Source: Bacillota bacterium (GTDB taxonomy: Bacteria; Bacillota; Clostridia; Christensenellales; Aristaeellaceae). From it: a stretch of DNA of 39,439 bases. Position numbers and translations under genes: made by a program. Shown piece after piece: positions 15,965-22,573 of the stretch (positions are counted from its first letter, which is position 1; each line of letters begins with the position of its first letter). Below the pieces are notes generated by a model. The model was not told where the DNA came from and made no database searches. It was given only the letters and a program-made list of their open reading frames with translations. The stretch covers positions 1 through 39,439 of the forward strand of contig JAEXCG010000212.1 of the NCBI GenBank assembly GCA_023402355.1. The letters are read 5' to 3'.

Positions 15965-15993
15965 AGCATAACACACGGCGGCAGATGTGTCAA
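15965..15993 (-). promoter_or_regulatory. promoter of rnpB
   Basis: On the minus strand, perfect TTGACA (15988-15993), a 17-base spacer and TATGCT (15965-15970). The predicted start, 7 bases downstream, coincides with the first base of the P1 stem at 15958. The -35 box lies in the loop of an inverted repeat (CGGCGGCA/TGCCGCCG) that follows the upstream gene. Confidence 0.88.
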
Positions 15994-16023
15994 GCAACCC
16001 CGCACATTTGCCGCCGCAAAATT

Positions 16024-16734
16024 TTACTGGGTGATGATGATGCGCCCGCAGTTTTCGCATTCCACCGCCGCGCTGCCGGAACGAATCTGCCCCAGCACCG
16101 CCGCCGGCAGCGACATGTTGCACCCGCCGCAGCGGTCGCCCTGCAGGCGGGTCATCGGCGGGATGCTGTGCTTTTTGATGACCTTATAGCGCTCCAGCAT
16201 CTCCGGGGCGATGTCCTTGGCCGCCTTCGCCGCGCGGGCGCGCAGACGCTCCAGCTCCTCCGACTGCTTTTTGTACTCCACGTCGTAGATTTTCTTCAGC
16301 TGGTCGAACTCCGCGCGCGTCTTGGCCGCGCGCACGCGCGCCTCGTGCTGGTGGCGGTCGCGAAGGTCCGCGTCCTTGCGCAGCTTCGTCAGTTCGGATT
16401 CATAGCGCGTGATCGTATTCAGAAGCTTCTGCGCCTGCTGAATCTGCTTGCGCGCATCCTCCACCGTCTCCGGCGGATTCTTCTCCGTCTGCGCCTCGAG
16501 ATCGGCGACAGAGTTCTGAAGGCGGATGATCTCGTCGCGGATAGCCTCCATGCGGTCGGACATGATGGCCACTTCCTGCTCGATGCGCTTGACGACGTTC
16601 TGCTGCTCCATCAGAAACTCGCGCTGCTTGAGCAGCTTCTGACGGTTCGGCGCCTGACGCATTTCGCGCTCGAAACGTTCAACCTCCATATCCACCTGCT
16701 GGTATTGCCACAAAAGTTCTAATTGCTGTTCCAC
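16024..16734 (-). CDS. coiled-coil protein with C-terminal C4 zinc ribbon (zf-RING_7 / CT398-like)
   Basis: A 236-residue protein. Residues about 10-175 form a long charged coiled coil rich in E, K, Q and R. The C-terminus carries a four-cysteine zinc ribbon: CGGC near residue 204 and CENC near 227. This architecture matches the C4-type zinc-ribbon family often found next to nif3; its molecular role is not established, though structural work on relatives suggests binding to other proteins or nucleic acid. The start is a GTG at 16734 with GGAGG 7 bases upstream. It follows nif3 by 26 bases, so trmK, nif3 and this gene probably form one operon. It ends just before the rnpB promoter. Confidence 0.85.
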   Translation of the reverse strand: MEQQLELLWQYQQVDMEVERFEREMRQAPNRQKLLKQREFLMEQQNVVKRIEQEVAIMSDRMEAIRDEIIRLQNSVADLEAQTEKNPPETVEDARKQIQQAQKLLNTITRYESELTKLRKDADLRDRHQHEARVRAAKTRAEFDQLKKIYDVEYKKQSEELERLRARAAKAAKDIAPEMLERYKVIKKHSIPPMTRLQGDRCGGCNMSLPAAVLGQIRSGSAAVECENCGRIIITQ

Positions 16735-16760
16735 GAAAAAACCTCCTACCTGATCCCGCC

Positions 16761-17522
16761 TTAAACAAACGGATTGACCTTTGAACGAATGACACGTACA
16801 GAATATTGTAACGCATCCGCCTGACTTTGTAAAGCTCGATTTAACGCGTCCGCGGCCGGTTCTTCGCTCGGTCCATGGCCCACGAGCGCCACGCGCAGGC
16901 CCCGCTGCATCGCCTCCAGCAGCTCGTGATGCTTGAGTTCGCCTGTCAAATAACAGTCCGCGCCCGCCTTTGCCGCCGCGGGCAGCTCCTCGCCGCCCGC
17001 CCCCGAGCAGCAGGCGAGGCGGCGCACCGGCCGCGCCCGATCTCCGTAAAAGAGCGCCTGCGTCTTCAGGCGTTCGCCAAGCGTCCGCTGCAGCGCCTCG
17101 GGCGCAAGCGGCGGCGTCAGCTCCGCCGTGCGAAGGAACCCCTCGCCCACGGCCCCCTCAAAGCCCGCCGCCTGCATCAGCGCGTCGTTGGACCCGCCGC
17201 GTGCAAGGTCCCAGTTCGTGTGCGCGGCGATCATCGAGATGCCCGCCCGCAGCATCGACAGAATCAGGCTTCCCTGCGGATCGTCCGCGCAAACCCTTTG
17301 CACCGGCGAAAAGAGGATCGGGTGGTGCGTCACGATGAGCTGCGCGCCCAGTCTCTTCGCCTCCTCGACCACGCCCGGCGTCACGTCCAACGCCGTCACG
17401 ACACACGTGACCACGGACTCAGGATCGCCCGCCAGAAGGCCGACGTTGTCCCACGGGAGCGCCGTATCAAACGGCGCCAGCGCGTCGATGATGGATACGA
17501 TGTCCTTCACCCTTGCCTGCAT
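16761..17522 (-). CDS. Nif3-like dinuclear metal centre protein (GTP cyclohydrolase I type 2 family)
   Basis: A 253-residue member of the Nif3/YbgI/YqfO family. Metal ligands are in place: VTHHPILF (two His), HTNWD (Asp), and GHGPSEE near the C-terminus (His and Glu). The TGELKHHELLEA block is also typical. It is the short form without the central insert domain of some Firmicutes homologues. The biochemical function of the family is unresolved despite the cyclohydrolase label. GGAGG lies 7 bases before the ATG at 17522. The gene overlaps the end of trmK by 16 bases; trmK-nif3 is a conserved pair in Firmicutes. Confidence 0.93.
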   Translation of the reverse strand: MQARVKDIVSIIDALAPFDTALPWDNVGLLAGDPESVVTCVVTALDVTPGVVEEAKRLGAQLIVTHHPILFSPVQRVCADDPQGSLILSMLRAGISMIAAHTNWDLARGGSNDALMQAAGFEGAVGEGFLRTAELTPPLAPEALQRTLGERLKTQALFYGDRARPVRRLACCSGAGGEELPAAAKAGADCYLTGELKHHELLEAMQRGLRVALVGHGPSEEPAADALNRALQSQADALQYSVRVIRSKVNPFV

Positions 17523-18205
17523 GAAAGCGCCTCCTCTATCCATGTGAGCTGTTCGTCCAGGCGTTCCCTCCGCAAAAGCGCGTGCGGGGTCGAGCCATGC
17601 GCCACGTGCTCGCGCTCTCGCAGCCGCACGTCCCGCAGCCAGCGCAAATACGCCTCGTAGTGCAAGGGGCGCTCGCGCAAGAGCCGAGGCCCCAGAAAAG
17701 CCTCTTGGGGAGAGAGCGGTTCGCTCTCCCCCTGCCTTGCGCAGATAATGGGATAAAACCGCCCGGACGCGCGCGCCACGCGCTCGGTCACGATCCTAAA
17801 GCCGTCCCTGCAAAGCCACATGCGGAGCTGGTCCGCGTCCAGGTTCGGCTGAAGGATCAGCCTCGCCGCTCCGATCTTCTCCCTGCCGCTCTCCAGGATG
17901 CCCCGAATCGTCTTTGACCCCATGCCCGCAATTATGATCGCCTCTACGGGCGCTTCAAGGCCCGCAAGGCCGTCCGCCACGCACAGGCGCACGCGCGGCA
18001 AGAGCCCGCGCTCGCGCAGCAGTCGGCGCGCCTTTTCCAGCGACGGCGCGCTCACGTCCGACACGGTCATCATAAGGTCGGGGCTGCGCTCCAGCAGCGC
18101 GCACGCAAGCCGCCCGTGGTCCGCCCCGATGTCCGCGGCGGAAGCCGCCTCCCCGACGAGGGAGGCGATCGTCTCCAGTCTTTCATCCAGCAAAATGTCC
18201 TGCAC
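17507..18205 (-). CDS. trmK: tRNA (adenine(22)-N1)-methyltransferase TrmK
   Basis: A 232-residue SAM-dependent enzyme that makes m1A22 in tRNA. Seen: LDERLETIASLV at the N-terminus, the SAM-binding ADIGADHGRLACALL, DVSAPSLEKARRLL, and IAGMGSKTIRGIL, followed by LQPN and RMWL. A helical C-terminal region ends the protein. I place the start at the GTG at 18205, because GGAGG lies 5 bases upstream. The open frame extends to a GTG at 18244, but that would run into the sigA terminator. Its position just after dnaG-sigA and before nif3 matches Bacillus. Confidence 0.94.
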   Translation of the reverse strand: MQDILLDERLETIASLVGEAASAADIGADHGRLACALLERSPDLMMTVSDVSAPSLEKARRLLRERGLLPRVRLCVADGLAGLEAPVEAIIIAGMGSKTIRGILESGREKIGAARLILQPNLDADQLRMWLCRDGFRIVTERVARASGRFYPIICARQGESEPLSPQEAFLGPRLLRERPLHYEAYLRWLRDVRLREREHVAHGSTPHALLRRERLDEQLTWIEEALSCRQG

Positions 18206-18221
18206 GTCTTCCTCCGTAAAT

Positions 18222-18254
18222 GAAAGAAAGGAACCTCGGGGCACCGCCCCCAGG
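18222..18254 (-). terminator. terminator after dnaG-sigA
   Basis: Stem CCTGGGGGC/GCCCCGAGG (arms 18246-18254 and 18234-18242, one mismatch, loop of 3), followed on the minus strand by the pyrimidine run TTCCTTTCTTTC. It lies between the sigA stop and the trmK start. Confidence 0.6.
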
Positions 18255-18288
18255 CCCCTCGTCAGGAGCCTCGGCCCCTTCGTCCCTC

Positions 18289-19374
18289 TCAGTCCAGAAA
18301 GTCCTTCAGCTTCTTGGAGCGGCTCGGGTGGCGCAGCTTGCGCAGCGCCTTCGCTTCGATCTGGCGGATGCGTTCGCGCGTCACGTTGAACTCGCGCCCG
18401 ACCTCCTCCAGCGTGCGCTGGCGCCCGTCGTCCAGCCCGAAGCGCAGCCGCAGCACCTTTTCCTCCCGCTGCGTCAGGGTGTCCAGCACGTCCATGAGCT
18501 GTTCCTTCATCAGCATGAACGAGGCCGCGTCCGCGGGCGCGGGCGCCTCGTCGTCGGGGATGAAGTCGCCCAGGTGGCTATCCTCTTCCTCGCCGATGGG
18601 CGTCTCCAGCGATACCGGCTCCTGCGCGATCTTGATGATCTCGCGCACCTTTTCGACCGGAATGTCCATCTCGCGGGCGATTTCCTCCGGCAGCGGCTCC
18701 CGGCCGTACTCCTGAAGGAGTTGGCGCGACACGCGGATCAGCTTGTTGATCGTCTCCACCATGTGCACCGGAATGCGGATCGTGCGCGCCTGGTCCGCGA
18801 TCGCGCGGGTGATCGCCTGGCGAATCCACCAGGTCGCGTAGGTGGAAAACTTGTATCCCTTGCGGTAGTCAAACTTTTCGACCGCCTTGATGAGGCCGAG
18901 GTTGCCCTCCTGAATCAGGTCGAGGAAGAGCATGCCGCGCCCCACGTAGCGCTTGGCGATGGAGACGACCAGGCGCAGGTTCGCCTCGGCCAGCTTGCGC
19001 TTGGCCTCCTCGTCCCCGGCCTCCATGCGTTTGGCGATTTCAATTTCCTCTTCGGGCGAGAGCAGCGGCACCTTGCCGATCTCCTTGAGGTACATGCGCA
19101 CCGGGTCGTCGATGCCGACGCCCTCCGGCACGGAAATGTCCACTTCCTCTTCCGGCTCGCTGACCGCCTCCTGGCCGTCCTCTCCGTTTACGACGGAGAT
19201 GCCCAGCGACTCCAGCGTGTCCAGCACTTTATCGAATTGGTCCGGCTCGATCTCCATCTCAACCAGCTGGTTCATGATTTCCTTATAGGTGAGCACGCCC
19301 TTGGCCTTCCCGGCCTTGATGAGCTCTTCGATTTTGCTTTTGTTCGCGTCCGGTGTATTGCTCACTTGGATCAT
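18289..19374 (-). CDS. sigA: primary RNA polymerase sigma factor SigA (RpoD)
   Basis: A 361-residue housekeeping sigma factor. Seen: region 1.1 at the N-terminus (IEELIKAGKAKGVLTYKEIMNQL), region 1.2 with DPVRMYLKEIG, region 2 with GNLGLIKAVEKFDYRKGYKF and then STYATWWIRQAITRAIADQ (-10 recognition and melting), region 3, and region 4 ending in VTRERIRQIEAKALRKLRHP (-35 helix-turn-helix). It lacks the large insert of proteobacterial RpoD, as expected. Its ATG shares ATGA with the dnaG stop, with AAGGA directly before the ATG, so translation is probably coupled to dnaG. A terminator follows. The promoters in this window (TTGACA/TATAAT-like, 17-base spacing) fit its expected specificity. Confidence 0.98.
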   Translation of the reverse strand: MIQVSNTPDANKSKIEELIKAGKAKGVLTYKEIMNQLVEMEIEPDQFDKVLDTLESLGISVVNGEDGQEAVSEPEEEVDISVPEGVGIDDPVRMYLKEIGKVPLLSPEEEIEIAKRMEAGDEEAKRKLAEANLRLVVSIAKRYVGRGMLFLDLIQEGNLGLIKAVEKFDYRKGYKFSTYATWWIRQAITRAIADQARTIRIPVHMVETINKLIRVSRQLLQEYGREPLPEEIAREMDIPVEKVREIIKIAQEPVSLETPIGEEEDSHLGDFIPDDEAPAPADAASFMLMKEQLMDVLDTLTQREEKVLRLRFGLDDGRQRTLEEVGREFNVTRERIRQIEAKALRKLRHPSRSKKLKDFLD

Positions 19375-21131
19375 TCCTTTCGGCCGGCCTTGGTGCGGCG
19401 CATCCCCTCAAGCTGCATGAGCTGCGAGAGCGCTTCCCTTCTCTCCTCGCCCTGCAGCGTCGCAAGCTTCGCTTTGAGCTCGTCGATCTTCGTCTGAATG
19501 CGATACCTCCGCATCCGCTCCAGACAGTCCGCGACGATTTGCAGCGTTACGTCCGCCTCACCCTTGGGTTCACATTCCATGATCTGCGCCGCCTGCGCGC
19601 GCAGCGTTTCATCCTCCATCTCTTCCAGCAAAGCGCTGGCAGACTGTCCGCTCAAAAGCGCCTCAGCCATCTGCCGGTGCAGAGGCTGCGTAAAATCCTC
19701 CGGCCTCACGAGCGACTGCTCCATCCGTCCGGACGACAGAAAGGACAATATGGACTGTTCCGCCTTCAAATGGTCGGGCAAAAACGCCTGCTTGTCCTCT
19801 TCGGCGCGCGCACGCCTTTTGATCGACACCTCCGCGGGCGACGGGGAGGCCGTCTGCCTGCCCACCTGCTGCATCAGCACTTCGCGCGGAAAACCTGTCT
19901 CTATCATCAGACGCTGAATATAGCTGTCCAGTTCCACCGGTTCCTGCACTTTTTTTAGAAATTTTGAACAGGCGAGCGCGTACTGCGTCCGCCCCTCCTG
20001 TGTGGAGAGGTCCAGCCCGTCCGCCGCCCGCTGCATGCGGTAGGCCACGGCGCCGATCGGCGTCAGCTGTTCAAAGGCCGCGAGTCCATCCCGCCGGATG
20101 AACTCGTCCGGGTCGAGGTTGTCCGGGAAGTAAAGCACCCGGGCCGGAATCCCCTCCGCGTCGAAGATGTCCAGCGCGCGAAGGATGGCGTGCTGCCCCG
20201 CGGCGTCGCCGTCGTAGGCCACCCAGATCTCCGGCGCGTAGCGCTTGAGCAGGCGCGCCTGCTCCACGGTGAGCGACGTGCCCAGCGTGGCGACGACGCC
20301 CGTCACTCCCTGCTGCACGAGCGAAACGACGTCCATGTACCCCTCTACCAGGATGACGCGCTTCAGCCCGCGTTGCTTGCGCAAAAGGTTGGCCGCGTAG
20401 ACGCCCAGACGCTTGTTGAACACCGGCGTGTCCGACGAGTTGAGGTACTTCGGCTTGGCGTCCCCCAGCGCCCGGCCGCCAAAGCCCAGGACGTTCCCCT
20501 GCGCGTTGATGATCGGGAAGATCGCCCGATTGCGGAACATGTCGTAAACCTTTTCGTCCTTCTGAACCGTGATGCAGGCCCGCGTCAGCTCCTCCACGGT
20601 ATAGCCCTTGGAGAGCAGATAGCGCGTCGCGCCGTCCCATGCGGGCGGCGTCGCGCCCAGGCCGAACTTCATGATCGTGCCGTCGTCCAGCCCGCGCCCG
20701 TGCAGGTAGGAAAGCACCTGCGCGCTCTCATCCTTCCAAAGCTGCGCATGGTAAAAACGCGCGGCCTCCACGTTCGCGCCAAGCAGGCGTTCCCGTTCGC
20801 TCTTCAAGCGCGCGTAGTCCGGCGAATACGTCACCTGCGGCAGTTCCATGTGCACCTGCTCCGCCAGATGCTTGACCGCGTCCACGAATTCCATGTGCTC
20901 CATGTCCATGACGAACTGGATTACGCTGCCGCCCGCCTTGCAGCCGAAGCAGTAATACATCTGCCGCTCGGGATCGACGCTGAAGGACGCGGTCTTTTCC
21001 CCGTGAAACGGACACAGACCCCAATAGCGGCGACCGTTTTGCCTGAGCTGCACGTACTGCGAAACCACGGTAACGATATCCGCCCGCGCGCGCAGCTCAT
21101 CCAGCCACTGAGGCGGAAAGCGTCCTGCCAA
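19371..21131 (-). CDS. dnaG: DNA primase DnaG
   Basis: A 586-residue primase that makes RNA primers at the replication fork. Seen: an N-terminal CHC2 zinc finger (CPFH near 40, YYCFGC near 60), the catalytic RNA polymerase core with FGGRALGDAKPKYLNS, TOPRIM motifs VEGYMDVV (near 265) and YDGDAAGQ (near 313), and a C-terminal helicase-binding domain. The start is a TTG at 21131. An in-frame stop lies two codons upstream, and the conserved N-terminus (FPPQWLDELRARADIV) begins four codons after it, so no other start fits. AAGGA is only 2 bases away. It is coupled to sigA in the classic dnaG-sigA pair. Confidence 0.96.
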   Translation of the reverse strand: MAGRFPPQWLDELRARADIVTVVSQYVQLRQNGRRYWGLCPFHGEKTASFSVDPERQMYYCFGCKAGGSVIQFVMDMEHMEFVDAVKHLAEQVHMELPQVTYSPDYARLKSERERLLGANVEAARFYHAQLWKDESAQVLSYLHGRGLDDGTIMKFGLGATPPAWDGATRYLLSKGYTVEELTRACITVQKDEKVYDMFRNRAIFPIINAQGNVLGFGGRALGDAKPKYLNSSDTPVFNKRLGVYAANLLRKQRGLKRVILVEGYMDVVSLVQQGVTGVVATLGTSLTVEQARLLKRYAPEIWVAYDGDAAGQHAILRALDIFDAEGIPARVLYFPDNLDPDEFIRRDGLAAFEQLTPIGAVAYRMQRAADGLDLSTQEGRTQYALACSKFLKKVQEPVELDSYIQRLMIETGFPREVLMQQVGRQTASPSPAEVSIKRRARAEEDKQAFLPDHLKAEQSILSFLSSGRMEQSLVRPEDFTQPLHRQMAEALLSGQSASALLEEMEDETLRAQAAQIMECEPKGEADVTLQIVADCLERMRRYRIQTKIDELKAKLATLQGEERREALSQLMQLEGMRRTKAGRKE

Positions 21132-21204
21132 ATTCCTTCACCGTCCTTCATCCTTTTGATTCGCCAAATCCGTTTTATTTCCTGCCTGTATCGCGAAAAC
21201 CAGA

Positions 21205-21408
21205 CGCCTGCTTTACAGGCTCGGATTGCCGACAAAGTATCTTCATGCAAAAGAAGATGCATGAAGAGGGAATTTTCCCTTCATACGGGGTCGTGTCGCC
21301 CGGCTCGCCGTCCGTGCGGGGCGTTTTCCATATCCGTCGTGCAACATGGCCCTTCATTTTGCACGAGGCCATCGACTTTGTCGATGGCCTGCGCCTGCTT
21401 TACAGGCT
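21205..21408. repeat. hairpin-rich intergenic element flanked by 17-bp direct repeats
   Basis: CGCCTGCTTTACAGGCT occurs exactly at 21205-21221 and again at 21392-21408. The second copy overlaps the last codons and stop of dgt. Each copy is itself a small inverted repeat (GCCTG/CAGGC). Between them lie a 10-bp stem TCTTCATGCA/TGCATGAAGA (21240-21267), a partly overlapping palindrome (ATGAAG..CTTCAT, 21261-21284), an 8-bp pair TCGTGCAA/TTGCACGA (21337-21366) and an 11-bp stem at 21366-21390. I see no convincing coding frame and no clear dnaG promoter here. It could be a dispersed intergenic repeat or a structured leader; copy number elsewhere cannot be seen. Confidence 0.6.
21366..21390 (-). 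terminator. hairpin just after dgt
   Basis: A perfect 11-bp stem AGGCCATCGAC/GTCGATGGCCT with a three-base loop begins 10 bases after the dgt stop. No U-run follows on either strand, so efficient termination is uncertain. Confidence 0.4.
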
Positions 21409-22392
21409 GTCAAACGCGCTGGGGACGAAGAGCTTTTGATAGGTCGCGACCGCGTACCCGTCCGTCATGCAGGCGATAAAGTCGCAGACGCTGCGTTCAA
21501 TCCCCTCGCGATAGCTGATCTCGACGTATTCCAGCGGCATCTGCCCCGGATGCTCGACGTAGTAGCGGTAAAGCGCCTCGACCACGTGATCTGCCTTTTT
21601 CTCCTCGCCGGCGGCCCAATCCCGCGAATACACCCGCGAAAAGAGAAACGCGCGAAGCTCCATGCTGGCCTGCCAGATTTCGTCGGACATCTTCACCTCA
21701 TCTTTGCCGGCGCTGCTGGCGACGATGTCCGCGATCATGGTGTTGAGGCGCTTGCCGTGGGTATCGCCCAGCGTGGCGACGCATCCTCGCGGCAGCTCGT
21801 CCTTCTTCAGCACACCGGCCCGAAGGGCGTCGTCGATGTCGTGGTTGATGTAGGCGATCCGGTCCGCAAAGTGCACGCAGCGCCCTTCCAGCGTCGCGGC
21901 GGGCTGCTTGCCCGAATGATGGGCGATGCCGTCGCGCACCTCCCAGGTGAGGTTCAGATCCTCCAGCACGTCCACCACGCGAAGGCTTTGGTCCTTGTGG
22001 TCGAACCCCTCGGGCGTCATGCGGTCGAGCGTGCGCTCCCCGATGTGGCCGAACGGCGTATGCCCCAGGTCGTGCCCCAGCGCGATGGCCTCGGTCAAAT
22101 CCTCGTTGAGGCAAAGCGCGCGCGCCAGGGTGCGCGCCACCTGCGACACCTCCAGCGTGTGCGTCAGCCGCGTGCGGTAATGGTCGCCCTGCGGCACGAG
22201 GAAGACCTGCGTCTTCCCCTTCAGGCGGCGGAACGACTTGCAGTGAAGGATGCGGTCCCGGTCTCGCTGAAATGCGGTGCGCAGTGTGCAGGGTTCGATC
22301 TCCCGCTCGCGCCCCCGCGACTGCGCGCTCTTCACCGCATAGGGCGACAGAAAGCTCTCCTCGCGCGCCTCGATCTGTTCGCGTACGTTCAC
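21400..22392 (-). CDS. dgt: deoxyguanosinetriphosphate triphosphohydrolase-like HD protein
   Basis: A 330-residue HD-domain dNTP triphosphohydrolase that hydrolyses dGTP or other dNTPs to the nucleoside and triphosphate. Seen: FQRDRDRILHCKSFRRLKGK (about 41-60), the HD metal site with H78 (RLTHTLE), HD at 107-108 (ALGHDLGHTPFGH) and the late aspartate in FADRIAYINHDIDDA. The start is set at the GTG at 22392, reading (M)NVREQIEARE as in relatives, with GGGGGAGG 4 bases upstream. In-frame ATG and GTG codons lie 18 and 30 bases earlier. It follows mfd after a hairpin and a possible promoter. Confidence 0.92.
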   Translation of the reverse strand: MNVREQIEAREESFLSPYAVKSAQSRGREREIEPCTLRTAFQRDRDRILHCKSFRRLKGKTQVFLVPQGDHYRTRLTHTLEVSQVARTLARALCLNEDLTEAIALGHDLGHTPFGHIGERTLDRMTPEGFDHKDQSLRVVDVLEDLNLTWEVRDGIAHHSGKQPAATLEGRCVHFADRIAYINHDIDDALRAGVLKKDELPRGCVATLGDTHGKRLNTMIADIVASSAGKDEVKMSDEIWQASMELRAFLFSRVYSRDWAAGEEKKADHVVEALYRYYVEHPGQMPLEYVEISYREGIERSVCDFIACMTDGYAVATYQKLFVPSAFDSL

Positions 22393-22491
22393 AAAGCCTC
22401 CCCCTTTCATGCCTTTGGACACCCGCGCCGTGCGCGGAGCCCAAAGCGCCTAGCCGTCTGTTTTGCGCGGTGCCCGACGGACACACACAAT

Positions 22492-22520
22492 ATGGTATTC
22501 ATTCGACAGAAACAGCCCAA
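22492..22520 (-). promoter_or_regulatory. possible promoter of dgt
   Basis: On the minus strand, TTGGGC (22515-22520), a 17-base spacer and TACCAT (22492-22497). Both boxes are imperfect. It lies just downstream of the hairpin that follows mfd. Confidence 0.4.
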
Positions 22521-22529
22521 TCCCTTGAA

Positions 22530-22560
22530 GGCGGACGAAAAAAACACATTTCGTCCGCCC
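22530..22560 (-). terminator. hairpin after mfd
   Basis: An 11-bp stem, GGCGGACGAAA paired with TTTCGTCCGCC, loop of 8. It starts 13 bases after the mfd stop. The T-run lies inside the stem and loop and not after it, so it is not a textbook terminator, although the position suggests one. Confidence 0.5.
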
Positions 22561-22573
22561 AAATGCGCAGGGG

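Noticed and set aside
21175..21372. Minus-strand frame of 65 codons between dgt and dnaG
   Set aside because: It lies across all inverted repeats of the element there, has no convincing ribosome binding site, and shows no known motif. A short peptide cannot be fully excluded.
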